This document shows positions 9,561-19,282 of a stretch of DNA of 64,000 bases, piece by piece (position 1 is the first letter of the stretch; each line of letters begins with the position of its first letter). Position numbers and translations under genes: made by a program. The notes beneath the pieces are model-generated. The model saw nothing but the letters and a program-made list of their open reading frames with translations, was not told where the DNA came from and searched no databases. Origin of the DNA: Pandoraea nosoerga (GTDB lineage: Bacteria > Pseudomonadota > Gammaproteobacteria > Burkholderiales > Burkholderiaceae); the NCBI RefSeq assembly GCF_902459585.1, contig NZ_CABPSC010000006.1, positions 62,001-126,000 of the forward strand, in the 5' to 3' direction.

Positions 9561-10868
9561 TCAGCGTCGATGCGACCACACGAAAAGCGGCCACGCCAGC
9601 GCGGCGCACATCAGGCCGCCGGCCCACACCAGTCCCCAACCGCCGAGCGCGAGCAGCAGCGGAATCGACAGCGGCGTGAGGAACATCGTGAGAAATACGC
9701 CGGTGTTGCCAATGCCCAGCGCCGTGCCCGCGCGTGAAGCGCCCGCCATCGTCGCCAATTCGGTAAACGCCACGCCGTGCCACGCCGACGCGATCACACC
9801 GCCCGCGGCGAGCAGCGCGATCATCGCCGGCGTGCCGTGCGCCAGCCATTCAGGATGGTGCCCCAGCCACGCGACGAGCACGGCCAGCGCGGCAAAGACC
9901 GCGCCCACGGCAATCGTGCACGCACGAAGGTACTGAGGACGGTTGCGGCGCTTGTCCGTATAGCGTCCGCTCCACACGCGCGTGATGGCGGCCCCGCCCT
10001 GCACCACGCCGAGCGCGAGCGAGATCGTGGCCACGTCGACATGCGCAAAGTCGTGCAGAAACACCGTGCCGAAGGTGAGCACCGCCACCTGCGGCATCGC
10101 CAGCACGGCCATGCCGAGGGCAGTGCCGAGCAGCTTGCGGTCGCGCAGCGGCGAATAGCCCGAGGCCGCGCACGCACGCGCGTCGCGCCGCGTCTCATGC
10201 GGCGCCTCGGGCGGCTCGCGCAACCACAACCACGCCATGAAGGCCGCCGCGAAACAGGCGGCCGCGAGCCCGCCGTACACCGCGCCGAAGCCCAGATGCA
10301 GCGCGACTCCCGGCAGCAGCAATGCGCCGATGCCGCCCCCGAGCGGCACGGCGCACTGGCGCACGCTCATGGCCAGCCCCCGCTCGTTGTCGTGAAACCA
10401 GCGCATGACGGCGCGTCCGCTCGATCCGTTCACGCTGCCGCCCAGCGCGCCGACGGCAAGCATGCCGGCCGCAAGCATCGGCATCGACGGCACGTAGTGC
10501 GGCGCAGGCGCGCCCCACAGACCGAGTGCGACGAGCGCTGCCGCGCTCGCCAGCAAGCCGGCGAGCAGCACGCGCCGGTCGCCCCAGCGATCGGTGAGCA
10601 TGCCCCAGGGCAGTTCCGAGACGGCAATGCCCAGGCCGATCATGCCGAGCACGATGCCGAGATCCGCGTTCGCCAGCGCGTAGGCCGCGCGCATCTGGAC
10701 GGCCGTCGCGGGAATGCCGCCCAGCGCGGCGGCGAAACTGGCATTGGCCGCCACCCCAACGCCAAGCACTTTCCAGCGATGACTGCGGTCAAGGACGGGG
10801 GAGGTCGCCGTGACGACGGCAGACGGGACGGTCGCGGTGCAGGAGAGTCGTTCGCTCATGAGTGACAC
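9561..10868 (-). CDS. MFS transporter (435 aa)
   Basis: Twelve hydrophobic helices and an MFS loop motif (SELPWGMLTDRWGDRRVLLA, and GRYTDKRRNRP in the second half) identify the superfamily. The N-terminal 30 residues are polar and Thr/Val-rich, which suggests a start a little further in: the GTG at 10868 is listed, while an ATG at 10859 is in frame and equally likely. It points towards the LysR gene at 8626 and away from the one at 11080, so the latter is the likelier regulator. Substrate unknown. Confidence 0.82.
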   Translation of the reverse strand: MSLMSERLSCTATVPSAVVTATSPVLDRSHRWKVLGVGVAANASFAAALGGIPATAVQMRAAYALANADLGIVLGMIGLGIAVSELPWGMLTDRWGDRRVLLAGLLASAAALVALGLWGAPAPHYVPSMPMLAAGMLAVGALGGSVNGSSGRAVMRWFHDNERGLAMSVRQCAVPLGGGIGALLLPGVALHLGFGAVYGGLAAACFAAAFMAWLWLREPPEAPHETRRDARACAASGYSPLRDRKLLGTALGMAVLAMPQVAVLTFGTVFLHDFAHVDVATISLALGVVQGGAAITRVWSGRYTDKRRNRPQYLRACTIAVGAVFAALAVLVAWLGHHPEWLAHGTPAMIALLAAGGVIASAWHGVAFTELATMAGASRAGTALGIGNTGVFLTMFLTPLSIPLLLALGGWGLVWAGGLMCAALAWPLFVWSHRR

Positions 10869-11079
10869 GGTGCGCGGGCGCGCGGCGTAATAAGGAGGAT
10901 CGGGGGCGCCGCGACACTGTCAGCGGACAGGTCCGACGCCATGCTTGCGCATCGTACCGATGGACAATCCATCGGAAAAGCGGGAAAATTCGATGCCTTA
11001 TATCGTGTTTTCCGGATTAATGCCGTTCGGCCGCCCGGCCACCCGCCCGCTCGCGCGGCGGCATCCTCCGAGACTCGCC

Positions 11080-11973
11080 ATGACCGTTCGCGCCTTCGAC
11101 CTCACACAGTTGCGTACCTTCATCGCCATCCACGACGCCGGCAGCATTTCGGCGGCGGCAGAGCAGATCTTTCTGTCGCAATCGACGGTAAGCGAACAAC
11201 TCAAGAAGCTGGAGGAACGCGCCGGACAGCCGCTGCTCGTGCGCTCGCGCAAAGGGATGCGCGCCACGCCGGCCGGGACACGTCTGCTCGCTTACGCGCG
11301 TCAGATTGCGGCGTTGTCAGAAGCCGCATTCGAGGACCTGCAAGGCGTGCTGCTCGACGGCGAGTTGCGCATCGCCATTACCGATTACTACCGTCCGCAC
11401 GACGTGGGCCGCGTGCTCAAGCGCTTCACGAGTCTGTATCCGCGCCTGCGCCTGCACGTGAGTGCCATGCAAAGCGCCCAGATCGAGCGCACCGCGCTCA
11501 CCGGCGAGCATTTCGATGTGGGATTGGCGTTGCGGCTGATGAACGGGGATGTCGGCAAGGGCGCAAAAGCGCTCGGCTACCGCACGCCCGGCACGCTGGT
11601 GCGCCGCGAGCGCCTCGTGTGGGCGATGTCGTCGACGCTGGCCGAACCGATCGGCGAACCGTTGCCGCTGGTCACGCTGCCGCCGTCATGCGCGCTGCAA
11701 AGCCTGGTGCTCGCCGTGCTGGAAAAACACAAGGTGCCGTACCGCGTTTCGCACTCTGCCGCCGGCGTGGCCGGCATGCAACTGGCGCTCGGCGCGGGCC
11801 TCGGCATCTCGTGTCTGAACGAGTCGGCGCTTACGCCGGATCTCGTGGTGTGTCCGCCCTCGCTCGGGCTGCCGCCGCTGCCGCGTGCCGAATTCCATTT
11901 GCTGCCCGGACGCGCCGACGAGACCGAACTCATCCGCCACGCGCGCAATGCGCTGCTGCGGCTCTTTGCGTGA
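11080..11973 (+). CDS. LysR-family regulator divergent from MFS transporter
   Basis: A 297-residue LysR protein: helix-turn-helix FDLTQLRTFIAIHDAGSISA, STVSEQLKKLEERAGQPLLV, linker, and a substrate-binding domain from about residue 95 (LRIAITDYYRPHDVGRVLKR). The short spacing to the divergent transporter at 10868 argues that it controls that gene. The ATG at 11080 gives the normal LysR length; an upstream in-frame start would add an unrelated 45-residue extension. Confidence 0.85.
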   Translation: MTVRAFDLTQLRTFIAIHDAGSISAAAEQIFLSQSTVSEQLKKLEERAGQPLLVRSRKGMRATPAGTRLLAYARQIAALSEAAFEDLQGVLLDGELRIAITDYYRPHDVGRVLKRFTSLYPRLRLHVSAMQSAQIERTALTGEHFDVGLALRLMNGDVGKGAKALGYRTPGTLVRRERLVWAMSSTLAEPIGEPLPLVTLPPSCALQSLVLAVLEKHKVPYRVSHSAAGVAGMQLALGAGLGISCLNESALTPDLVVCPPSLGLPPLPRAEFHLLPGRADETELIRHARNALLRLFA

Positions 11974-12022
11974 TACCTTTGCCCCCTCGTCCCGTTTTTG
12001 CCCGCATTTTGCGGTTGCCGCC

Positions 12023-12397
12023 ATGCCGGAAGCCTCACCGATTCGTCTGAATTTCAACACCCGCCGCGCGCTGCTCTTCGCGCTCACGGCCGAGCGTCTG
12101 TCGGCGTATTACGAACACGGCCAGTGGATGACGGACAAGCAGGGGGCGACGCTCGCGCAGATGTGGCTATCGCGTTCCCGGCTGCAATTGCCGCTGGAGG
12201 AGCGCCGCCTGCTGTCGTCGTTGAGCGACGACTTCGCGCGTGAGCTCGCCGGCGCGCTGTCGCGCGAAGCCGGCCTCTACACGGCACATGAAATGATGGA
12301 GTCGCTCGACGCGGACTACGCGTATGCGTCAGTCGTGGCGCAGGACTTGCTGGAGGATTGCACGCGTCGTCTCGTCGAAGCCGGCATCACGGAATAA
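12023..12397 (+). CDS. Hypothetical protein (124 aa)
   Basis: I do not recognise it. The product is soluble, mixed alpha-helical and acidic (PLEERRLLSSLSDDFAREL, ESLDADYAYASVVAQDLLED). There is no signal peptide or membrane helix. It follows the LysR gene by 49 bases on the same strand and may be cotranscribed. It converges tightly on the DUF2288 gene, with only 16 bases between the stop codons. Confidence 0.6.
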   Translation: MPEASPIRLNFNTRRALLFALTAERLSAYYEHGQWMTDKQGATLAQMWLSRSRLQLPLEERRLLSSLSDDFARELAGALSREAGLYTAHEMMESLDADYAYASVVAQDLLEDCTRRLVEAGITE

Positions 12398-12413
12398 GAC
12401 GAAGCGCGCTGTT

Positions 12414-12821
12414 TCAGGCGACGGCGCCGCGCTCCTGCACGAGCACCCAGGGCGCGACGACGACCGCCCACAATTCGGGCTTACGCGCGGTGAAATCGCT
12501 CGCCTGTTCGGCCTGCATGCGTTGCACCATGCCGGACGAGAGCCATTGCGAGACGGCAGCCGTGTCGTCGTTGGCCACGGCCTCGGCCACCGATACCAGA
12601 TCCACGCCGGGCGCCACGTGCAGCAGCACGCCGCGCGCAAAGAACGATTCCAGATCCTTCCAGTCGATCCTGGCGGTCTCGCCGAGCAGCCGCAAATAGA
12701 CGTCGCTCGCGCCCGTCGGCGCGGCATGGGGGACGTTCGGGACTTCCGGGACCTCCGCGGCTTTCGGGACTCCAGAGGTTTCAGGCGCTTGGGGAGGCTG
12801 GGCGGGCTTGCGCGAATTCAT
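12414..12821 (-). CDS. DUF2288 family protein
   Basis: The last 100 residues match what I know of DUF2288: LLGETARIDWKDLESFFARG, VAPGVDLVSVAEAVANDD, then KPELWAVVVAPWVLVQE. That domain is small, cytoplasmic and of unknown function. The first 35 residues are a low-complexity linker rich in Pro, Val and Ala (VPKAAEVPEVPNVPHAAP), encoded by imperfect short repeats. The ATG at 12821 begins this linker. Confidence 0.72.
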   Translation of the reverse strand: MNSRKPAQPPQAPETSGVPKAAEVPEVPNVPHAAPTGASDVYLRLLGETARIDWKDLESFFARGVLLHVAPGVDLVSVAEAVANDDTAAVSQWLSSGMVQRMQAEQASDFTARKPELWAVVVAPWVLVQERGAVA

Positions 12822-13012
12822 GGCGAGGCGGGCTCCGGGCGGAACAGACCGGCGGGCGGCTGGCATCCGGCAGCGGCAGATAACGAAAACCGCATTGTAA
12901 TGCGCCCCGGCGTGCGCGACGGTGGTAGCATCGGAACCCCGCGCATGACGGCGGTGTCGCAGTGACATGGCGCCGCGCCCGCGCGGTGGTCAACGTTTTA
13001 CCGAGGAACCGC

Positions 13013-13435
13013 ATGTCCAAACAAAAAACCGATCCCAAGCTGGAACAAGCCCTGACGCGCGGCGACCTCGCCATGCGTCAGATCAACTCCGCACGTGCGA
13101 CGGCGCTACTGCGCGCGCTTGGCGAGATGATCGTGGCAGCCTCGGCGACGATCGGCGTCGAAGCGGTGGTAGACGTGCCGAACGGCGACAAGGTCTACGA
13201 TCCAGAAGACGGCGTATGGCCGCAGTCGCTGGTGCTGTCCTTCGACGGCCCGATCGAGGAAGCCGACGAAGAGGAGCTGCGTACCGTGCAGCTGATCGCC
13301 GACCGGTACCCCGAGACGTTCCGCGTGGAGTGGCATCGCGCCGATGGCAAGATGGGCCGCCACGAGGCGCGTCCGCTCGCGATGGTCGCCTTCCTGACCG
13401 ACGTCGAAGTGCCCTGGCTCGACGACGACGCCTGA
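13013..13435 (+). CDS. Hypothetical acidic protein (140 aa)
   Basis: Function not recognised. The sequence starts with a charged helix (QKTDPKLEQALTRGDLAMRQ), then a beta-rich segment with VVDVPNGDKVYDPEDGVWPQ, an acidic patch EEADEEEL, and ends PWLDDDA. No export signal. The start ATG gives a compact protein without the Arg-rich extension of the longer frame. It stands alone. Confidence 0.6.
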   Translation: MSKQKTDPKLEQALTRGDLAMRQINSARATALLRALGEMIVAASATIGVEAVVDVPNGDKVYDPEDGVWPQSLVLSFDGPIEEADEEELRTVQLIADRYPETFRVEWHRADGKMGRHEARPLAMVAFLTDVEVPWLDDDA

Positions 13436-13563
13436 TCGCCGCCACCGCCGCCGCCACTCACGACAGCGGCTGCGCAGCGCGCCGCCTGCCGTCAACATTG
13501 TCCGACCGCCGCCCGTGGTTCACGCCCGGGCGGCGGCGTCGTTTTACGGCGACGCCGACGCGT

Positions 13564-13921
13564 CTACTGTGGTCGAATGGCGATCAGGCGTCCTGCCATG
13601 ATGCAGCCCGCCCCTGCAATGCCCGCAACGCCGAGAGACTCGCTGAAGACGGCGAATCCGAACAATGTCGCGAATAGCGGATCGCCGGTTTCGATGGAAC
13701 ACGCTGCCGAACCCGAACCGCCGGACGAGTCGCGGCCAGCGAGGCGCAAGCTTCGACGTTTGCACGCGAAGCTCGTGATTCGCCACACAGTACGACAGCA
13801 CCAGCGGAAATGCGACGAAGCACTTCCAGAACGCTATCGACCCGGGCGTTGCGCCTGCTTCGAGGCCAATGCGCGTGAAGACGCCGATCGTCCCGTTCGG
13901 AAGCTGCGCCGCCGGCACGTA
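13564..13921 (-). pseudogene. Remnant of an EamA/DMT-family transporter
   Basis: Two pieces of one EamA transporter lie in different frames. The upstream piece (13918 leftwards) reads GTIGVFTRIGLEAGATPGSI then AFWKCFVAFPLVLSYC, which is the first helix pair. The downstream piece, ending at 13564, reads GDPLFATLFGFAVFSESLGV then AGIAGAGCIMAGRLIAIRP, which is the last helix pair. An intact member has about 290 residues with ten helices; here the middle is deleted, the frame has shifted and the 5' end is cut off at the stop codon of the dipeptidase gene. It is non-functional. Confidence 0.75.
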
Positions 13922-14635
13922 CTAGAGGGACGCGAGCGCGAAAGTGCTGCCCGTCGCGATCCTGTCGATGACGCCGCCCTGCTTGAAGTGAAGCACGTCG
14001 AACTCGCCGAGCACCGTGGCGTTCTCCCCCTGGACGTGCAGCGCGGTGCCCTCCGGAAGACCGACCACGGACTCGCCCGGATGGATGGCGAGATACTCGG
14101 CCAGGCGTTCCTCGCGCGATTCGCCGTTGTGACCGGCCGGCTTGCCGCCGATGAAGTGCGGATTGACCTGGAACGGGATCAGGCCGAGCGCCTTGAACGT
14201 GGGCGGCTCCACGATGGGCATGTCGTTGGTGGTGCGAATCGTCGGGCACACGACGTTCGAACCGGCGCTCCAGCCGATGTACGGCACGCCGGCGCTCACG
14301 CGCTCGCGAATCAGGTCCACGATGCCCGCATCGTACATGCGCTCGAGTAGGGCAAACGTGTTGCCGCCGCCCACGGCGATGGCTTGCGCCCGCTCCACGG
14401 CCGCTCGCGGATCGCGATGGCGATGGATCGACTCGAGCTCATATCCGAGACGCTCGAACACCGGCTTCACACGCGCCTCGTAGTCGTCGTAGCTGAAGGT
14501 GATGCCGCCGGCGTAGGGCACGAACAGCACCCGGCCCGCGCGTGCCCTGAGCACGGCGTGGAGTTGGTCGTCGGCGTGCTCCATGTAGGCGAGGTTGCCC
14601 TTGCGGGAACTGCTCATCATCAGTATTTGTTTCAC
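13922..14635 (-). CDS. pepE: Dipeptidase E (peptidase family S51)
   Basis: The 237-residue cytoplasmic enzyme should cleave Asp-X dipeptides. The catalytic Ser-His-Glu set is visible: Ser123 in GWSAGSN, His160 in VNPHFIGG and Glu195 in GLPEGTAL, with the family mark AVGGGNTFALL at 87-97. Length is normal for PepE. The GTG at 14635 has a GGAGG site 8 bases upstream, which decides the start. The gene ends exactly where a dead EamA transporter begins, so an adjacent deletion probably reshaped this locus. Confidence 0.92.
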   Translation of the reverse strand: MKQILMMSSSRKGNLAYMEHADDQLHAVLRARAGRVLFVPYAGGITFSYDDYEARVKPVFERLGYELESIHRHRDPRAAVERAQAIAVGGGNTFALLERMYDAGIVDLIRERVSAGVPYIGWSAGSNVVCPTIRTTNDMPIVEPPTFKALGLIPFQVNPHFIGGKPAGHNGESREERLAEYLAIHPGESVVGLPEGTALHVQGENATVLGEFDVLHFKQGGVIDRIATGSTFALASL

Positions 14636-14978
14636 GATTCATGCCTCCTCGGCAGGCGCTTTTCCGGGGTGTCCGGGATGTTGGCTCACGCATGGGTCGT
14701 CATGCAGCCGCATAGCGTAACCCGTGCGCCCGTGCCAACGAGCATCGTCAAAATTCTCCGGACCTCTCGTGGGCCGCCCTTCGCCATCTCTCGACGCCAT
14801 TTCTCACAAGATGAAACGCCGTACCGAATGCTGCAATTGCACACGGAAAAATGGCCGGCAGGCGCGGAGCCTTGCGGGGTGGACGTCATACGCAAACCCT
14901 TATGCCACCTATAACCCGGGGGCGTGTCGCGACTCGAAATCCCGGGTTTTCGAGCGCCGCCAGAAGGATTACACTCAG

Positions 14979-14994
14979 AGTCTTATATAAGACT
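14979..14994. promoter_or_regulatory. 16-bp perfect palindrome upstream of malate synthase
   Basis: AGTCTTATATAAGACT reads the same on both strands and lies 112 bases before the glcB start. Short AT-centred palindromes of this form are typical operators of GntR/FCD or similar dimeric regulators of central carbon genes; the regulator is not known here. A second inverted repeat (AACCCGGG at 14913, CCCGGGTT at 14941) lies just upstream. No gene lies in 14636-15105. Confidence 0.55.
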
Positions 14995-15105
14995 GCCCCT
15001 TATCGTCAGTCGTACTGCCGGCGTGACCCGCATCGGGACCCGGGCCTGCGGCGAATCGGCGGACGAAGTCGCGTCAACCTGGTTTTCAAACTCGAGTACA
15101 GCATC

Positions 15106-17286
15106 ATGACTTCCACTTCCCAGCGTGGCGGCCTGACGGTCGCAGACAATCTGATCGCGTTCATCGAAAAGGAAGCCCTGCCGGGCACCGGCGTCGATGT
15201 CGACGCGTTCTGGCGGGGTTTCGACGCCATCGTCCACGACCTCGCCCCGAAGAACCGCGCCTTGCTCGCCGAGCGCGACCGTCTGCAGGCCGAACTCGAC
15301 GCCTGGCACCGCGCCAACCCGGGCCCGATCACCGACGCGCCCGCCTATCGCGCCTTCCTGGAAAAGATCGGCTACCTGCTGCCCGCTCCGGCCGAAGTGA
15401 AGGCCACCACGGCCAATGTCGATTACGAAATCGCCGAGCAGGCCGGCCCGCAACTCGTCGTGCCGCTCTCGAACGCGCGCTATGCGCTCAACGCCGCCAA
15501 CGCGCGCTGGGGCAGCCTGTACGACGCGCTCTATGGCACGGACGCCATTCCCGAAACCAACGGCGCCGAGAAGGGCACCGGCTATAACCCGAAGCGCGGC
15601 GAACTCGTGATCGCCTTCGCGCGCGGCTTCCTCGACCAGGCGGCGCCGCTTGCGCAGGGCTCGCACAAGGATGCCACCGGCTATCGCGTGGAAGGCGGCA
15701 AGCTCGTCGTCACCACCAGGGGCGGCCAGACCGGGCTCGCCACGCCGGCGCAGTTCATCGGCCATCAGGGCGACGCGGCGTCGCCGGCGGCCGTGCTGCT
15801 CAAGCACAACGGTCTGCACTTCGAGATCCAGTTCGACGCGAACCATCCGATCGGCAAGACGGACGCCGCCCATGTCAAGGACGTGCTCGTCGAAGCAGCC
15901 GTCACGACCATCATCGACTGTGAAGACTCGGTCGCCGCCGTGGACGCCGATGACAAGGTCGAGCTCTACCGCAACTGGCTCGGCCTGATGCAAGGCACGC
16001 TCACGGAAGAGGTGAGCAAGGGCGGCAAGACGTTCACGCGTCGCCTGAACGCCGATCGCGAGTACACCGGCGCCGACGGCAAGCCCGTGAAGCTGCATGG
16101 CCGCTCGCTGCTGTTCATCCGCAACGTGGGTCACCTGATGACCAACCCGGCGGTCCTCGATCGCGAGGGCCGCGAAATTCCGGAAGGCATTCTCGACGGC
16201 GTGGTGACGGTGCTCGCCGCGCTGCACGACCGCAAGCTGCGACTGAATTCGCGCACCGGCTCGATCTACATCGTCAAGCCGAAGATGCACGGCCCGGCCG
16301 AGGTCGCGTTCGCCGACGAGCTGTTTGCCCGCATCGAGGACCTCTACGCGCTGCCGCGCAACACGCTCAAGATGGGCATCATGGACGAAGAGCGCCGCAC
16401 GTCGGTGAACCTCTCGGCCTGTATCGCGGCCGCCGCCGCGCGCGTGGCGTTCATCAACACCGGCTTCCTCGATCGCACGGGCGACGAAATGCACACCGCG
16501 ATGGAAGCGGGCCCGATGATGCGCAAGGGCGACATGAAGTCCTCGGCGTGGATCGCCGCGTATGAGAAGAGCAACGTGCTCGTGGGCCTGGCCGCGGGTC
16601 TGCGCGGCCGCGCCCAGATTGGCAAGGGCATGTGGGCCATGCCGGACCTGATGCACGCCATGCTCGAGCAGAAGATCGCGCATCCGAAGGCGGGGGCGAA
16701 CACCGCATGGGTGCCGTCGCCGACCGCGGCCACGCTGCACGCGCTGCACTATCACATGGTGGACGTGCAGGCCGTGCAGCAGGCACTCGAGCAAATCGAC
16801 TACGCGAAAGAGCGCGACGCCCTTCTCACTGGTCTGCTGAGCGTGCCGGTGGTGGCCAAGGCCGAGTGGAGCGCCGAGGAGATCCGCAAGGAGATCGAAA
16901 ACAATGCGCAGGGCATCCTGGGCTACGTGGTGCGCTGGATCGACCAGGGCGTGGGTTGCTCGAAGGTGCCGGACATCAACGACGTTGGCCTGATGGAAGA
17001 CCGCGCCACGCTGCGCATCTCGAGCCAGCACCTGGCGAACTGGCTGCGCCATGGCGTGATCACGCGCGAACAGGTCGAACAGACGCTAAAGCGCATGGCG
17101 GTTGTGGTCGACAAGCAGAACGCCGGCGACAAGGCCTATCGTCCGATGGCGCCGAACTTCGACGACTCGCTGGCCTTCCGGGCGGCAAGCGCGCTGGTGT
17201 TCGAAGGGCTCACGCAGCCCAACGGCTACACCGAGCCGCTGCTGCACAAGTACCGCCTGGAACTGAAGGCAAAGCAACGCGGGTAA
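15106..17286 (+). CDS. glcB: Malate synthase G
   Basis: This 726-residue enzyme condenses glyoxylate with acetyl-CoA to malate, completing the glyoxylate bypass or glycolate use. It has the long form-G layout with [70 protein letters not shown] and the C-terminal [18 protein letters not shown] containing the catalytic Asp. Length equals that of E. coli GlcB. The ATG at 15106 begins the conserved N-terminus. No isocitrate lyase or glycolate oxidase gene is adjacent. The upstream palindrome suggests carbon-source control. Confidence 0.95.
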   Translation: MTSTSQRGGLTVADNLIAFIEKEALPGTGVDVDAFWRGFDAIVHDLAPKNRALLAERDRLQAELDAWHRANPGPITDAPAYRAFLEKIGYLLPAPAEVKATTANVDYEIAEQAGPQLVVPLSNARYALNAANARWGSLYDALYGTDAIPETNGAEKGTGYNPKRGELVIAFARGFLDQAAPLAQGSHKDATGYRVEGGKLVVTTRGGQTGLATPAQFIGHQGDAASPAAVLLKHNGLHFEIQFDANHPIGKTDAAHVKDVLVEAAVTTIIDCEDSVAAVDADDKVELYRNWLGLMQGTLTEEVSKGGKTFTRRLNADREYTGADGKPVKLHGRSLLFIRNVGHLMTNPAVLDREGREIPEGILDGVVTVLAALHDRKLRLNSRTGSIYIVKPKMHGPAEVAFADELFARIEDLYALPRNTLKMGIMDEERRTSVNLSACIAAAAARVAFINTGFLDRTGDEMHTAMEAGPMMRKGDMKSSAWIAAYEKSNVLVGLAAGLRGRAQIGKGMWAMPDLMHAMLEQKIAHPKAGANTAWVPSPTAATLHALHYHMVDVQAVQQALEQIDYAKERDALLTGLLSVPVVAKAEWSAEEIRKEIENNAQGILGYVVRWIDQGVGCSKVPDINDVGLMEDRATLRISSQHLANWLRHGVITREQVEQTLKRMAVVVDKQNAGDKAYRPMAPNFDDSLAFRAASALVFEGLTQPNGYTEPLLHKYRLELKAKQRG

Positions 17287-17302
17287 GCATCGCCTCGAGG
17301 GC

Positions 17303-17329
17303 GGCGGCATCGCGCGCGACGATGCCGCC
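17303..17329 (+). terminator. Hairpin after glcB
   Basis: GGCGGCATCG (17303-17312) pairs with CGATGCCGCC (17320-17329), starting 17 bases past the stop. A second stem, GCCCGAC/GTCGGGC at 17380-17403, is followed seven bases later by six T (17411-17416), so termination may occur there. Confidence 0.5.
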
Positions 17330-17432
17330 GGTCCGTCTGCACGTCGGCACGTCGGCCGATGCGGCCCTTATCATCGGGCGCCCGACGGGGTAACCTGTCG
17401 GGCGTCCTCGTTTTTTCAGGAGCCGGTCGCGC

Positions 17433-18704
17433 ATGGACCCCGCCATCGCCCTGCAACGCGCCGAACGGCGCGCCCTGTCCTTTCTTCTCGTGGCGCTGGT
17501 CGTTTTCATTGCCACGCTGTTCATGCCCCCGCACTTCGTCACCGGCTGGATCCGCGCCGCCGCCGAAGCCGCGATGGTGGGCGGGCTCGCCGACTGGTTC
17601 GCGGTCGAGGCGCTCTTCCGCCGTATTCCGATTCCGGGCCTCTCACGGCACACCAACATCCTCATCCGCAAAAAGGATGCGTTGGGCGACGGCCTCGCGC
17701 GCTTCGTGCGCGAGAAATTTCTCGATACCCCCTCGGTCGTGCGCCTGATCCGGCAGCAGAACCCGGCCGACGCGGTATCGCACTGGCTGGGCTCCTACGA
17801 AAACACGCGCCAGTTGAGCGCCGTGATGGTGAAGGTCGCCGCCGGCGTGCTCGACGTGATGGACGAGCGCAACGTGCAGGCCTTCATACGGCGCGCCCTC
17901 GACACGATGATCGACCGGCTCGACATGTCGCGCTCTGCCGCGGCCATCCTCGACACGCTCACGCGCGACGGCCGCCATCAGGCGCTTCTCGACGAAACGC
18001 TCGATTACCTCGTCGCGCTGCTCAACGAGCCGGACACGCGCGAGTTCATTTCGGCGCGCATCGTCGAATGGCTCAAGACCGATCATCCGAGAAAGGAGAA
18101 GGTGCTGCCATCGGAGTGGATCGGCGACAAGGGCGCGGAGATGATTTCGGCAGCGCTCATGCGCCTGCTCGCGCAAATGGAGGCGGACGAGTCGCATCAA
18201 CTGCGTCAGGCCTTCGATCGCGCGGTGGCGGGCCTGATCGATCGTCTGAAGCATGACGCCGAACTGCAGTCGAGGCTCGACGCGTTCAAGGCGCAGCTCA
18301 AGGGCGACACGGCGCTCAACGCATACGTGGGCGGCCTGTGGAACGAGTGGCGCGGTTGGGTGAAGCGCGACCTCGTGCAAAAGGATTCGGTGATCGGCGC
18401 AAAAATCACCGGCGCGGCAGCGTGGATCGGACAGGAACTCGCACGCAGCGAATCGCTGCGCCGGGCGCTCGACGCGCAACTGCTCGATGCCGCCGAGCGC
18501 ATGGCGCCCGGCTTCGCCGACTTCGTGACGGAACACATCCGCGCCACCGTGCACGGCTGGAACGCCGAACATCTGTCTCGGCAAATCCGGCTGAGCGTCG
18601 GCCAGGACCTGCAGTACATCCGCATCAACGGCACCCTCGTCGGCGGACTGATCGGCGCGGTGCTCTATCTCATCGCGCAGGCGCCGGAGCTGTACGCGCG
18701 CTGA
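17433..18704 (+). CDS. DUF445 family membrane protein (YjiN-like)
   Basis: The 423-residue protein has the DUF445 build. An N-terminal helix (SFLLVALVVFIATLFMPPHF) is followed by the family signature AAAEAAMVGGLADWFAVEAL and RRIPIPGLSRHTNIL. A long helical middle follows, and a C-terminal helix GGLIGAVLYLI anchors the end. Both termini should be in the membrane with the bulk outside or inside as one domain. Function is unknown in all relatives. The start ATG follows an AGGAG site by 9 bases. The gene stands alone after glcB. Confidence 0.85.
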   Translation: MDPAIALQRAERRALSFLLVALVVFIATLFMPPHFVTGWIRAAAEAAMVGGLADWFAVEALFRRIPIPGLSRHTNILIRKKDALGDGLARFVREKFLDTPSVVRLIRQQNPADAVSHWLGSYENTRQLSAVMVKVAAGVLDVMDERNVQAFIRRALDTMIDRLDMSRSAAAILDTLTRDGRHQALLDETLDYLVALLNEPDTREFISARIVEWLKTDHPRKEKVLPSEWIGDKGAEMISAALMRLLAQMEADESHQLRQAFDRAVAGLIDRLKHDAELQSRLDAFKAQLKGDTALNAYVGGLWNEWRGWVKRDLVQKDSVIGAKITGAAAWIGQELARSESLRRALDAQLLDAAERMAPGFADFVTEHIRATVHGWNAEHLSRQIRLSVGQDLQYIRINGTLVGGLIGAVLYLIAQAPELYAR

Positions 18705-18741
18705 CCGACGGGCGAGACGTCGAAAGTTTGAGCCCCTTGTG

Positions 18742-18770
18742 AAAAAAACGCCGGCCTCGAAAGGCCGGCG
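18742..18770 (-). terminator. Intrinsic terminator of DUF4148 gene
   Basis: CGCCGGCC (18749-18756) pairs with GGCCGGCG (18763-18770). On the minus strand seven T follow. It lies 35 bases past the stop of the DUF4148 gene. Confidence 0.85.
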
Positions 18771-18804
18771 GCTTCGCGTCGCGGGCTGGCGCCGCGGCTT
18801 CGAC

Positions 18805-19116
18805 TCACGAACGGCTGTCCCGGTCGAGCAGGGCGCGCTCGCTCAGTTGGGCGCGCACGTCCGCACGCGTCAGCGCGTTGGCCGGCACGGCCTTTTGCGC
18901 TTGCGAGGCAGCGATCAGCGGCGTGCCGGTCTCGACCTGGTTCAGTTGGCCGGCCGCGGCGGCCTGCGCCAGTTCGCTGCGCACTTCGGCACGAGTCAAC
19001 TGGCTGGCCTGGACCTGGATGTCGGGGGTGTTGTCGTTGTAACGAGCGTCGGCGAATGCAGAGGCCGACACGAACGAGGCAGCAGCGACAACAGCAGCAA
19101 GGATACGGGTGTTCAT
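18805..19116 (-). CDS. DUF4148 exported protein
   Basis: A 103-residue protein with a clear signal peptide (MNTRILAAVVAAASFVSASA, cut after AFA). The mature part carries the DUF4148 pattern twice: LTRAEVRSELAQAAAAGQL and LTRADVRAQLSE. This family is small, periplasmic and largely restricted to Burkholderiales, with unknown function. A paralogue is at 27068. The region 19117-19529 upstream holds no other gene; two direct copies of a 10-bp element lie in it. Confidence 0.82.
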   Translation of the reverse strand: MNTRILAAVVAAASFVSASAFADARYNDNTPDIQVQASQLTRAEVRSELAQAAAAGQLNQVETGTPLIAASQAQKAVPANALTRADVRAQLSERALLDRDSRS

Positions 19117-19251
19117 GGTGATACTCCTGTCAATGGTTGTGTACTTTCGTGGTCAGCTAGCGTTCGGGGCACCTGCCGCGTTTTTGCTGGGTCGCGGTGT
19201 CCGTCGCGTTGGCATGGATGAATCCTAGGGAAAACCCGTGGTTTTTTCGCA

Positions 19252-19282
19252 ACCGATCGTCTACAAAACGCGACCGATCGTC
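19252..19282. repeat. Direct repeat upstream of DUF4148 gene
   Basis: ACCGATCGTC occurs at 19252-19261 and again at 19273-19282, a 21-bp period or two helical turns. Each copy contains the palindrome CGATCG. The position, about 140-170 bases before the start codon at 19116, suits a pair of regulator sites. Confidence 0.4.

Noticed and set aside
18870-18900. Sigma-54-like sequence inside the DUF4148 gene
   Set aside because: The spacing between the GGCACG and TTGC parts is one base too long and it lies in coding sequence.
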